Assembly (NCBI GenBank): GCA_948470475.1
Contig: OX419341.1
Span: 13,834,805 to 13,898,804, forward strand
Origin: Galaxea fascicularis
Lineage: Eukaryota; Cnidaria; Anthozoa; Scleractinia; Euphylliidae
DNA: 64,000 nucleotides
Reading direction: 5' to 3'
Part shown: positions 32,275 to 43,460 of the stretch, piece after piece
How the letters are laid out: each line of letters begins with the position of its first letter
Position numbering within the stretch: position 1 is the first letter of the stretch
Translations under genes and position numbers: made by a program
The notes under the pieces: generated by a model
What the model was told of the DNA's origin: nothing
What the model saw: only the letters and a program-made list of their open reading frames with translations
The model's database searches: none

Positions 32275-33794
32275 ATGGAAGTGGATTCCTTTCTAATTCA
32301 TAACTTTTGTTTAAGAATATGGAAACACAAGTTAGTTGATTCTTTGAAGAGTGTCTTTAAGCACAAAGACTTTAAGTCGAAACTTCAGAGGGAAGCAATA
32401 GAATGTCTTCATGAAGGTAAGCTAATAAAACTATGAAAAATTTAAAGAGCTTGAGTTAGCTCAATCCTACTTTAAGCTTAATTTTAGTGGCTTGAGTATC
32501 ACGCTTTGCTGTGTTAGTTGATATAAGCTTACATAGATCAAGACACTTTTCAGTTTTAGAAGCTACTAACCTAAAAACTTCGAGTAATTTGGGGTAGCAA
32601 AAATTTCCTTGGGGGAGGGGTGGGTAAATGGTTTACTAGTAGGTACTGGGGCAGGGTGGGATAGTGGAGTGGCCCTATAGAGAAAGAGAAAAAATCGAGC
32701 TGCCCTCTACTTTGGAAGCCCTGTTTTAGCCTGTTTCAGGCTCTCGGTAGTTGGAGATGAGCGAAAATAAGCGAGGAAAAAAACGAGGGAGGACTAAGGT
32801 GAGGAGTGGCGGGAGAGGCCCTCTCCCTTCCTTCTTCGGCTTAGTCCTTCCTCATTTTTTCTCTCGCTCTCCCTTTTTTTTCACTCCCAATTTCCGAGAG
32901 CCTTCAGATGCAAAAATTAATGATTTTCCTCCTTGGAACCCATAATTTATTCCATTTTGTCTGATCTTAATTTCCAATTTTTCCCCAAGATATTTTGAAT
33001 GCCAATAATTTTTTACCTTAATATCCTGTATCCCAAAAACCCCAAATAGTACCTGTCACTTTGTGTTCAAAGGAATGTTGGAAACTCTAGGCAGTGTATA
33101 AAAACTCAACCTCTATAGGCTCACATCTCTCATTGTACACAAGAGTTCACTCAATAGATTGATTTATTCATGTAAGGAACTTCAGCTAACTGACTGTCAA
33201 AATGATCTTTCCAAACAGGAAAGCAGGACGTGTTTGTATCCATGCCAACTGGATCAGGGAAATCTCTATCAATTGCCTGCAGTCTTGGCAAAGGGAATAA
33301 CAGTTGTATTTTCTCCACTGATTGCTCTGATTCAAGATCAAGTATTGCACTTAAAATCCCTCTCAATAAAAGTTGAAACATTAAACTCAAAACTGTCAGC
33401 TTCCGAGAGAAAAAGAGTCTATTCAGAAATTCAAAAGCTGAAGCCATCAATTAAGCTTCTGCATATTACTCCTGAACTTACAGCGACACCTGGATTTCAG
33501 AAAGTGCTAAGCTCACTGTACAAGAGAAAGCTTTTATCATTTTTTATTGTGGATGAGGCTCATTGCGTGTCACAGTGGGGACATGATTTTAGACCTGATT
33601 ACCTGAAGCTTGGTTCATTAAGAAAACAGTTTAGTGATATTCCATGGGCAGCACTCACAGCAACAGCTACTCCTCATGTCCAGGAGGATGTTCTGACATC
33701 CCTTCAACTTCACAAGCCTACAGCAATTTTCAAGACTACTTGTTATCGACCAAATTTATTTTACGATGTGTGGTATGTAGAGCTGACTAATTTT
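32275..33794 (+). pseudogene. RECQL5: RecQ helicase of the RECQL5 type, 5' exons, frameshifted
   Basis: Exon 1 (32275-32416) encodes MEVDSFLIHNF..., LVDSLKSVFKHKDFKSKLQ and ECLHEG, ending GAAG|GTAAGC. Exon 2 (33219-33794) continues in frame: [15 protein letters not shown] (Walker A). Right after it a roughly 5-base deletion near 33262 shifts the frame, which then reads [22 protein letters not shown], the DEAH box in [18 protein letters not shown] and [14 protein letters not shown], ending [20 protein letters not shown]. These blocks match motifs I-III of animal RECQL5, a 3'-5' helicase that limits recombination at transcribing or replicating DNA. Motifs IV-VI and all later exons are absent from the window. 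Either a pseudogene or a sequencing indel in an otherwise normal gene. Confidence 0.85.
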
Positions 33795-35789
33795 GTAAGA
33801 TCTGTGTTCTATTAAAATTTAAACTTAAGAAAAACTTAAAATTACAAACATTTTTAAGACAAAGTCTACAAACTACATCTACAGAATCTAGCAGAGACAT
33901 TAGAGTCTTAGATCGTAGATCTGGTGACAGGATTAATTTTCTAATCAGCAATTTTGCCTTCTCCTAATTATTTAGTTACTATCTAAGTAAGTAAAAATAT
34001 ATTTAAAGCTGTTTTGGGTGTAGAAAATATTTTTATAATAAGGTTGATTAAACAGCAAATCTGATGAGTGTCTGTTAATCTGCACTGCAGTGCAAATTAA
34101 AAATTACTAATAAATAATTGAATGGCTTGGTGCAAGACAGACGCAAGTGACTTTTCCGGGTGACTTTTTTTTCCCTTCAAAAGCACTTGAATTTTTGCAT
34201 GTGCTTTTCAATTAAGTATTAAAAGATTCCCATGTAATTTTTTTGGCTGGTTTGCACTTTGCTTCTGAGAAAAACGAAGTGAAAATATCGAAGCGTGTAC
34301 AATGAACGCAACAAAGTGGAAAAAGTAGAGCATTTCAGCCAAAAAAAGATACAGGAGAATGTTTTTCTACTTTATTGAAAAGCACAATAAATGCAAAAAT
34401 TCAGGCACTTTTGAAGGGACAAATATTCGAGCACATTTTAAAATCAAATGGGAGAATTGTGTTTATTATCCTTCAAATATTTGTCGTAATTCGCAGATCT
34501 TGGAATAAAATTGGGGAAATCACTCGAATATTCCTCAGTTTTGGGTAACACATATTCAACCAAGTGACAGGCTTTGACCTGAATTGCGTTCCAGCAAGAA
34601 TCTTTAACGGATTATAAGTTACAATAGTGGTATTAAAGGAATGCACGACCATTGGTGAGCACCCTTATAAATGACCCGACCTAAGTAATCGAATAAAAGA
34701 TATTTAAAGTTTTAACGACACGGAAAGAGGTATCTGACTTGGACAATATAGAAGGCAAGCTATCTGGCTTGTCTCCCCGAGTTACTTAGTAAACCCTCTA
34801 CACCTGTTCACCCTGGTCATTCAAAGCACTTGGAACTTAAAGGCGCCAGAATTCAAAGAGGCTTACACGCATACAAAACTACAGTTGTTTACTCCATTTC
34901 TGGAGAGAAGCGCGGGCTTTTGTAACAGGCTCAGGCACGTTTGTCACTGAGTGTTTAATTATTAAGTGCTTCCCTTTTGTTTTAACAGACCTACAAGCTC
35001 GCATAATTTTTCCTTTTATTGTATTTTTTCCTCCTATTGCATTTTTTCAGTGTCACTAACATAGAAGGGATGGAATGAATGGCTCCCTCAAGCGTAATAA
35101 AATATGGCTCTTGAGAGTAAGCCGGAACATGACAACGACATCCAAGCTAACTTTTAACACTTAGCAAAAACCATAACTTATTTTCCTGATTAATAACTTA
35201 CTGTAATGTAATTCTATCCTGTGCAGCTATGGAAATCCAGGTTCCCATATGTCCAAGAATTTAAAACTGTTTTTGAGGTTCTTCAAACTGGTGAACACTC
35301 GAACCCTGTTCTCGTTTTTCAAGACACGTCAATGATGTCTTAGGTCAACTGGAGATAATCCTTCGTCTGCACGTAGTACATTGCTCTGGTAATAAAACCT
35401 TTTCAGTATGACAGAAAGTTGGCCACATTGACTCGATCCCATCCGAACTGTCGTCAAGCTAGGAGGGAGGTCGTGTCTATTTTGAGACTAAACTTAAAAT
35501 CCTCAATGCACCCAGACAAAATTAACATGGAAGAGATGAAACGAAATACTCTCTCAATCGTAATAAAACATGTCTTTTAAAACTAAGTGGACATTGCATC
35601 AACACCAGAGTTAAGCGCGAACACTTAGCAATAGCCTTGACTTCATTAATATAGATGTTTCTATAATGTACTTCTGTCCTGGGGCACGTTTCTCAAAAGC
35701 CACCTCAAAACCATTGTTAGATAATGTATCCAAAAACTGAGAGGTGCATACACCCGAAACTCCTTTTATGAAGAGAACCTCTGTTCATA
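33795..35789. other. Repeat-rich non-coding DNA
   Basis: Contains an inverted repeat at 34173-34418 (CCCTTCAAAAGCACTTGAAT against ATTCAGGCACTTTTGAAGGG, with TTGCATGTGCTTTTCAAT inside), and two diverged copies of a roughly 200-bp block (35049-35350 and 35505-35700; shared TCAATCGTAATAAAA-like and ACTTAGCAA motifs). The phrase GAACACTCGAACCCTGTTCT recurs at 35297 and 36303. No RECQL5 exon was found. Confidence 0.55.
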
Positions 35790-35799
35790 AATGATAATG

Positions 35800-35843
<44 letters not shown>

Positions 35844-36107
35844 TTTATTTAAGTCTCAAATGATTTTAGCTGAGCACGAGTGCTCTACTAATTGGGGAGA
35901 CTGTAAATCAAATAAATAAGTCAAATCAAATCAAATGTTGGTTTTTGAGGAGAGGGGAAAACCGGAGTTTCCGGAGAAAAACCTCTCGGAGCAGAGTAGA
36001 GAACCACCAACAAACTCAGCCCACATATGACGCCGGGTCCGGGAATCGAACCCGGGCCACATTGGTGGGAGGCGAGCGCTCTCACCACTCCGCCAGCCCT
36101 GCTCCCC
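35790..36107 (-). mobile_element. tRNA-derived SINE
   Basis: Read on the minus strand from 36107: a tRNA-like head with A box (GGCTGGCGGAGTGGTGAG) and B box (GGGTTCGATTCCC), then a unique body (GTGGTTCTCTACTCTGCTCC) and a TAA/TTA microsatellite tail (35792-35842) preceded by AATAAAGTT. The head resembles a Ser/Leu-class tRNA. The internal pol III promoter appears intact. The tail shows it relies on a LINE with a microsatellite 3' end. Confidence 0.9.
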
Positions 36108-36861
36108 TAAGTGATGTGAATAACACAGCTCTTAGTCATAGGGATTTGGATTTTGCTAAGGCTTTATGGCTGCGAAAACTTTTCGGGATCCCTGGGCATC
36201 GGTGGTTTTATTCAGTTCCGGATAATGGTTCCCCTGTGTCCATCAGGCTTCTTCAATCTTTCAAGCTTAGGGAACCTGAATTTTCGATAGAGCACAGTTG
36301 TCGAACACTCGAACCCTGTTCTCGTGTTCCAAGACACTTCACCCAAGAGATCGGCGAATTATTGGAATTATTTTTTTTCATGGGTGGAGAAAGGACTTAA
36401 AAACTTTAACGATGGCTAAGATCGGCTCAAGGTTATCCTACCTCTATACAGGCGTCCAAAGCTCACGTTTCAAGAAAGGAAACAATTAATTAAACTCTAG
36501 AAAAGGACATGAGCTTGGCACACTTCTGTTCCAAGGTTATATTACTCTGGTGGCAAAGTATCGACAAAAGTTGACAACTGGACCCATACGTATCTCGTAA
36601 AAATAGTGGTGAAGCTAGGAGGTAAACTTCCCAGTGTTGTGGAAACAAATATTTAGACATTACGTCTTTAAGAAAATTTAGCTTTTGCAAGGTAATATTG
36701 ATTTACATATGTGAAACACTCAATTCTCGATCGCCTCTTCTGTTTTCCTCTGAAACGTTTTATTCTAGAACTTTGTGTCTTTGAGTCGTTCTGGCGAGCT
36801 TAGCTCCTACCTTCCCTTAGACTAGCCGTCGGTTTTCAAGTTTTCAAAATCAGGTCAGCAG
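36108..36861. other. Unassigned sequence with a possible coding fossil
   Basis: A 5' stretch (36117-36300, plus strand) reads LDFAKALWLRKLFGIPGHRW and SIRLLQSFKLREPEFS, which looks like degraded protein sequence (possibly retroelement), but no family was recognised. The remainder is non-coding. Confidence 0.35.
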
Positions 36862-37545
36862 CATTCGTTTAGGATTTACATTTAAGTACTTTGTTTTGCG
36901 CCACCTGGTTTGAGTCTTGGGCGTAGTAGCAGGAGTAGAGAAAAGCCGACAAAGAAGTGTGAGATGACTAAAAAGTTCAGGTCCAAGAGTCTCGTTACCT
37001 CTCGTTGCTCAGGCGTCAGTCCCTACACAAGAACGAATGACCCTGTGTCTAATTCAGTTAGGCAAGAGCTTAAGCAGACTGACCCACAAGGCCTTAGCTA
37101 CAAACATCGCGTGATTAATAGATGCTGTGCCTTCTAGATAGGAGTACACCATCGCAGGCTAATTTTACCTGGAATACGAAATTTCTCAAACAACAACTCA
37201 CGGAAAGTTTCGACGACGGCATGCGTTTGAAATAGCAGCCCGCTGAAATGGTTTCAGCGCTGGTTTTTATTAACGGACAGTATGTCATTTGCAATATTTT
37301 TATCGTTCCCGTTTTGTCGAAAAATTGAAACCCTCTCGGTGAGTGTGTTCTCTGAAATGGTATTGTCTTGTATGTCCAACATTTTAGAATCTGAAACACT
37401 GACGAAACTCGCCGAGTTCGTGCTGTTGATTTCATTTCTGTTTTATCGAAACAATATCCTTTTGGTTGAGGTTGAACAACGTCCATTTGGCCCGAGACAG
37501 CGAACCAAAAAATCGAGGTCACGGACTGTGAACGTGTGCATATAC
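36862..37545 (+). promoter_or_regulatory. Upstream region of peptide gene C, distal part
   Basis: Homologous to 13100-13760 and 45108-45520 (shared CTGGGCGTAGTAGC, TCTCGTTGCTCAGG, AGACTGACCCACAAGGCC and GGTATTGTCTTGTATGTCC). The homology stops at about 37545, where other repeats are inserted, and resumes at 38395. Confidence 0.6.
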
Positions 37546-37837
37546 ATACCTCTTACTAACTGAGTTCGAGGGCCGTACGAGGAACCGTAACTTGCAGTAC
37601 GGACTGAGAAGACGAGGTTAGTAAGGTATTTGTTAGATCTCTGCTGTGTGTCAGACGGTTCTGCGAATGATTTCTCAGTGTTCACGCGGCAAGGCTTCAA
37701 ATTTCTGACCCACCTCGAAAGCAAAGCGAGTCAGTTTGAAATCGTTGTTAATAGTAAAACAGAGTTTTTAAGTGGTACTATGACGAAAACCGCACCTTTC
37801 CTATTTAAGGCATTCTAAAACATAAAAAAGTGGATTG

Positions 37838-37875
<38 letters not shown>

Positions 37876-38395
37876 CCTTTTCGTTCCAAAGATATTCAAG
37901 TTTTTAAAATATGCAAATTAGCCAAGTGATGACGTTATTCAGCCAATTTGTATCAAAAATGTTTGATTTTTTGCAGTAAGGTTCTACTAAATGTGCAATA
38001 TGAGCTTAACAGTTCTGTTACCATGGTAACATACTGGGTTCCAGACCTCCCCCATATTTAAAGCTTTTCTGTCCACCTTTGGCGTTCCATTTTGATATTT
38101 GCTAAGCCATAGGTGTGCTTCCTGTAGAACTATTAGCCTGCCAAGTTTCAGTGATTTGCACACCAAATTGGCCAAGATAGCTCTATTTATATACTCAATA
38201 TAATACTGAGTTGAGTGTATGACGTCATCAGCTATCTCATTTGCATATTTTACCCATTTTTCAAACTTAAATATCCCCGGAACTAATGCAGATATTTGCA
38301 AACGGTAAACGGCGTTTTGATTCTTTCATGGATTTCTATGTGATACACTCAAAAAAACAAGGGGTAAAAATTTGATCATAGTACCACTTTAAACT
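37546..38395. mobile_element. Insertion splitting the upstream region of peptide gene C
   Basis: Two parts: 37546-37640 has inverted TTACTAAC / GTTAGTAA ends around CCGTAC / GTACGG; 37830-38395 is a second copy of the dispersed repeat at 23700-24170. Paralogues A, B and D lack this block, proving insertion. Confidence 0.6.
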
Positions 38396-38514
38396 TTTAT
38401 TTCTTTCATAACGAAAGAGATGTATCGCAAATAGTCGTGAGTTTTTTATGTGGTGCAAACATTCATTCAATTCATCCAACCTATTTGATTACAGGTGATT
38501 ATCAAAACTGAAAG

Positions 38515-39034
38515 ATGAACAAGTGCGCTATATTTGTGGTTATTTTGGCTGTTTTCCTGTTCACAACCCTTGTGACTGTTGACTGGTAAGTCGTTTGACC
38601 TGGGAGCGAGGATTTGAGGGGATTTGCATTGCTTCCGGTTGCAATTCTTCTCTTCTTTTTAATACCTCATACATTGATCTTACAACATTAAATAAACGCG
38701 AAAGACAACATTTTTCATCAATTCACACGCGAGTATGACTGATTACTCTTGTTTCCTTCGCACCAAAATGACTCCCAGAGTAATGAAAGGATGTTCAGTT
38801 TTCCCATGGAACTTCATCGCTATCAGAACTTTTTTTTAAAGAATTTTGTTAGATTGTGGTCATTTTTTGCTTTGCTAATTACAATAATGCTATGGTTTCC
38901 TCCGCAGCCAATGGGGGTTTGAGTGGTCAAGCAGCCGAAGGCGTAAATCAGGCAAGAAATTCGTCAAACGAGACGTACAATGCAATGAGGTTGTTATTTC
39001 TGATGAAGAGTTGGAATTCGGTAAAGGAGAATAA
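38515..39034 (+). CDS. Short secreted peptide precursor, paralogue C (two exons)
   Basis: Exon 1 (38515-38585) encodes the family signal peptide with two changes (MNKCAIFVVILAVFLF). Exon 2 (38908-39034) follows TCCGCAG and rebuilds the same junctional Cys. Predicted 65 residues. The middle (QWGFEWSSSRRRKSGKK) shares the start of paralogue B but not its cysteines. A dibasic site (FVKRDV) and the conserved acidic end (ISDEELEFGKGE) follow; one Cys lies in the C-terminal part (VQCNEV). The frame, splice sites and stop are all intact. The upstream region is interrupted by an 850-bp insertion that may have altered expression. Confidence 0.75.
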
Positions 39035-39520
39035 CACTTAAGATTTCGATCCCTTTAACGAGAAATTAATGTGGATAGATGATAAACAACAATGATTCGA
39101 AACTAATGTCATTATCACGAAAAGATATAGAAGGTCGACATTAAGGTTAATCTTTTCTGTTAAATAGAGTCTGCTTCAAATAGTACTTGTAATACATGCA
39201 ACCACTTTATTTAGACTCCAAAAGACATCAGTATAGAATAAGAAAGAAGTGAATTACTGCGTACTGCAACAAAAGCTGATTAAAGCTGATTTAAGTCCTG
39301 GTGAAAAGAAGAATACTGATTCTTTTTAGGAGCAGAAACAAGTTTACCAACCACTAAGATGGGGGACAGTTAAGTATAACAGGGAATTAGGATCTCTGGT
39401 TTAGCGAAATTGGCTTGTTTGACGCACATATACATAAAAAAGACAGACTATATCTTGGGAGGCAGGGAACACCGCCTATACCTCGATACATCTATAGTAC
39501 CATTAGGCCTACTCTGGGAC
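39035..39520 (+). other. 3' flank of peptide gene C
   Basis: Homologous to the 3' flanks of A and B (ATAGAAGGTCGACATTAAGG), then to 15663-15740 (TTTAGCGAAATTGGCTTGTT). No additional gene. Confidence 0.55.
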
Positions 39521-39578
39521 CTTAAGTCGCCTTAGGTCGCCTTAAGTCGCCTTAAGTCGCCTTAAGTCGCCTAAAGTC
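39521..39578. repeat. Decanucleotide minisatellite CTTAAGTCGC
   Basis: Five near-perfect 10-bp units (one with AGG for AAG), then a decayed sixth. CTTAAG makes each unit partly self-complementary. Confidence 0.9.
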
Positions 39579-40149
39579 AATATCGGTTACACAATGTTAT
39601 AAGGGTTCCCTCCTTTTAAATTGTACCCATAAGGAGGACATTAAGCTGGACAATAGGTAAACTCAGCTCCAATCGTAAGGATCAGAGGAGGAGGCGTGAG
39701 AGCCAAATGATTAAGAAGTCCTATTCTGCCCCCTAGCAGGGATCACCCATTGTGTTCTTGGGTAAGATACTGTACTCTCGCAATGCCCTTCCCCCTCTCC
39801 CAGATGTAAAACTAGGAGGTGGTTGGGAGGCGGGGGAGGAAACCCTGCAATGGAAACCCCATGTTATAATAGTTGTGCAACGGTCAAACCACCATGTGTT
39901 AAACAGCATGATTAATTCCTGCAAACAATACTGAATTAGGAAATGTCTCTCTGACAACGTATACTCCTACTTAATTTTTGTTTTGTATTTCATTGTGAGT
40001 TGATCAAAAGGTTGACACTGTGTGTTATCACCAGGAAATGAGGAGCGCAATAATAAAATAATATTTTGAACTAAAATAAATGTCACTGTCCTTGGTTTAA
40101 AGAAAATAAATCAACAACTGATCAGATTCTATAGTTGCATAAGTCTACA
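39579..40149. other. Intergenic, nothing recognised
   Basis: No gene or repeat family was recognised. Confidence 0.4.
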
Positions 40150-41700
40150 GGTCAAGCCGGTTTGGTGCTACTTCTTGTCTGCCACTTCGGGTGACATATG
40201 GTTCCGTAATGTTCTCCACTGCTGGTTCCCGGTATGGCTGGCTCCTTGTCCTGGGCTACAGGTTTGTCTAGACCAAGGGGCAGTTCTCCATTCAAACTAT
40301 CATGTCCTGGTGCTGGGCATACCGTAGATGTTGCCTGTTGCGGCGATGCTTTCTACTGTCTTCAGCCTGCACCACATAGGATCTTGGTGTATGGTGATGC
40401 TTGACTACAGTGGCTGGTTTCCAGACTTTGGAATTTGTCCAAGGCTGCATGCGAACTTTGGTTCCAGGCTGGAGTTCTTTCATGTCCTTGCTTGCATGAC
40501 GATCATGATATTTCTTCTGACTTTCTTTAGTCTTTTCCAGGTACCTGGAGATTTCCTGCTGGTTGTTACTTACTGGTTGAAGCAAGCCTTCCATTATAGG
40601 CAACTTATTTCTCAGTCGTCGACCAATGAGTAATTGTGCCGGGGCCAGGTCAATGTCTGGCAATGGTGTTGTTCGATAATCCAACAAGGCCAGGTGCTTG
40701 TCATCATTTTTTTCGCCACAACTTCTTAACAGTTTGTACAGCTCTCTCCACCTTTCCATTGGCCTTCGGGTCATGTTGTGATGTATTGGTGTGCTTAAAT
40801 CCATAATCTTTGGCAAATTCCTGGAACTCGAAACTGCTGAACTGGGGGCCATTATCCGACACCACCTCTGCTGGGATCCCATGGACTCCAAACTGCCTTT
40901 TAACTCCTCTATCACAGCTCCACTTCTTAAAAATTCCAGCTTTGTGACTTCAATGAATTTGCTGCGGTAGCACACAGAGAGTAGATAATGTTCTCCGCGA
41001 AACTCAAATAGGTTAGTTCCAATCTTCTTCCAAGGGAGTGATGGTGGTACAGAGGGCTTAAGTGGCTCAGAGGGTTGTTTCTTGGCATAGTCTGCACACA
41101 CACTACAATTGGTGACCATTTGCTCAATTTCCACTGACATTCCAGGCCAAAATAATACCTCTCTTGCTCTTTGTCTGCATTTGACTATTCCTAAATGACT
41201 CTTGTGGATCTGACGGAGCATTTCAGGTCTAAGAGACTTTGGGACAATTGGGCGTGTTCCCTTGAAAAGGAGCCCGTCTGCTGTGGCAACTTCGTCTCGA
41301 AATGTCCAGTACAGTTTTGCCTCTACAGGAACTTTTACTTTTGTGTCTGGCCATCCATTTTTCACCATTGCGAGAACTGCTTGTAGCTAAGGGTCTGTCT
41401 TCGTTTCATTCTGGAATTCTTCATAGCGTTCATCTGAGACTGACAGGACCAGATTAATCTCTTTGAATTCTTCGTCAGCTCCACTGTCATCACAGTGCAC
41501 AGATGCTCAAATTAAGGTGTCTGCCAGGAATTGCTTGCTTCCAGGAATGTAGCGTATCTCCACATCGTACCCACGTACATTGAGAATCATTTTCTGAAGC
41601 CTCAGTGGTACTTGTGATAAAGGCTTGGTACTGAGTCTTTGACCCAACGCTTCAACACGAGAAATTTGTGCCCCAAAATGTTCAACAATCTCAATTAAGT
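40150..41700 (-). pseudogene. Ty3/gypsy retrotransposon remnant: RNase H end and integrase
   Basis: From right to left: a degraded RNase H C-terminus (about 41690-41500: LRLQKMILNVRGYDVEIRY, then IPGSKQFLADTL and a stop). Then a 358-codon frame (40292-41368) with the HHCC zinc domain (RQIHKSHLGIVKCRQRA, CSVCADYAKK). The integrase core starts in frame (PWKKIGTNLFEFRGEHYLL; the usual D of 'GxDLF' is N here), loses frame around SDNGPQFSS and regains it by LDYRTTPL, LIGRRLRNKLP and a GPY/F-like end (PGTKVRMQPW). Stops and two compensating frameshifts make it inactive. Reverse transcriptase and protease are missing. Lack of the catalytic Asp adds to the decay. Confidence 0.9.
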
Positions 41701-43286
41701 ACGAGTTGCACCAGCAACTTCAGATGTACATCTAGAAGTACAGGCAGCTGATAAGATCGACATTGAGGACCGGTACGGTCTTGCCTGAACTAAGTCAAAC
41801 AATGGGATATACAACACACAAAACAGTCAACTGATTCGCACGTAAACAGCTACATTTTACTTATGTGGTGCCAGAAGGAACAAAAGGAGCAATAAACCTA
41901 TTCATCGAACTCGAGAAACACAGGCTTAACCAAATTGATGAAAGAAACATAAGAAGCTCTCTACAGAAACGTGTAGCTTTCTCGATGTAAAGCTACGGCG
42001 TCTCCGAAGAAAAAACCGGACGTGGGTAAATATGATATGCGTGATAAGAAGCAACATACGCTCTACTTACAAATAGCTCTAATGAAACAACCGGTCCCAG
42101 CGCCACAATATTAAATGCAAGTAAGCAACATTTCACGGAAAAATTCTTATTTTTCACATTTTGCCCCCCAATGCATAAGTACATGGCAAACAGCCTGGCA
42201 AACAACAGAGATATCAACGAAAGGGAAGAGTGATCATCGCCGAATTATTTCATATATACTTCACAGACATGTCAACATTAACAGAACAGCGGATTGGTTC
42301 TTTTAAAACAAAGGATAACCGCCAGTGAACGGAAGTGGCCGGTCCGTTGAGCAGACGTTCATGGGGAGGAACGCGTGACAAGCCTAAGAACGTCTGCGTA
42401 GGAGGCTATTAACTGGGGAGCATTTGCCATTGTTTGTGCTAGCTGATGAGGTAAGATATTTGTTACTGGCGATAGGTATCTTTCAATCAATCAATCGATC
42501 ACTCAATCTATCAATCAAACAGGCAATCATTCATTCATTCAATCAGTCAACCACTCAATCAATAATATTTTCGCCTCATTAATATACCACAAAGTACAAG
42601 CTCACACCATATCAAAGCATAACCACAAAAGCTCAAAATTGAGAGGATTCCCAAGAAAGCCTAAATCTTTTTAAGAAGCTGGCGAATGATTGACGGTTAT
42701 TCCATGAGTGCAGGTTGGATATGAGACGATGGATAGCCAACGAGGCATGCAGCATCGAGTTGACTATAAGTATTTTAAATCCAACAAGCGTGGGTGTAAC
42801 AATTCAGTTTTATCGTACTTAAAAGTATAACTTGTAAGCCACACTTGTACGCAATGCGGACCTATTTTTCTATTTGATACCTTCCGCACAGGTGCGTGTA
42901 AATCGGATATCTGTTGAAGAGCTTCCCTTACTTTATTCGTACTTTCGTCAACATGCTTTGTGACAAGGCTTCTAAAATCGACATTAGCTAGAGCATTTTA
43001 AAAAAGCACCATTATCATATTTCGAGAAGTCCCTAATGTACTTAATTTCACTGGTGACAGGAAGTTTATTTGCTATTGCCAGGTTTCACGTCACGCAAGT
43101 CAGCTTAATTATCACGCAAGTGAAAAATACAACCGCTTACCATTCAATAAATTGAGTCAAGAAATTAAAACATCGTAGAAGAATAATAAATGAACAACGT
43201 GCCCAAGTTTCGGGGATGTGCGATATTCCGAATTTGAGTTATTTGGCAAAAGGTCTCACTGAAAATTATAGTGTTTAGTATGGACA
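41701..43286. other. Non-coding; possible LTR remnant and CAAT repeats
   Basis: The segment 41750-42110 may derive from the 5' end of the gypsy-type element (minus strand reads AATATTGTGGCGCTGGGACC, resembling an LTR end followed by a TGG-type primer-binding site), but no LTR pair was found. A degenerate (CAAT)n tract lies at about 42483-42565. Otherwise nothing recognised. Confidence 0.35.
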
Positions 43287-43460
43287 CGCCATGTTGGAGC
43301 CCGTCTGAGGGACTCCAACATGGCGGCCGGAAACCAGTGGAAACATCTGGAGTTTACCTTGGCTCTCTCAAAACGTTTATTCTCTCTGTTAAACTTGAAA
43401 ACATTCGCATAGGCACTTCTCTCAACATATTGGTTACTCAGAACTCGAAAACATAAGGCG
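43220..43460. repeat. Third copy of the CGCCATGTTGG palindrome repeat
   Basis: Central palindrome 43287-43325 (CGCCATGTTGGAGCCC / GGACTCCAACATGGCG), followed by GGAAACCAGTGGAAACATCT, the reverse complement of the flank seen at 18050. Same family as 17880-18900. Confidence 0.7.
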
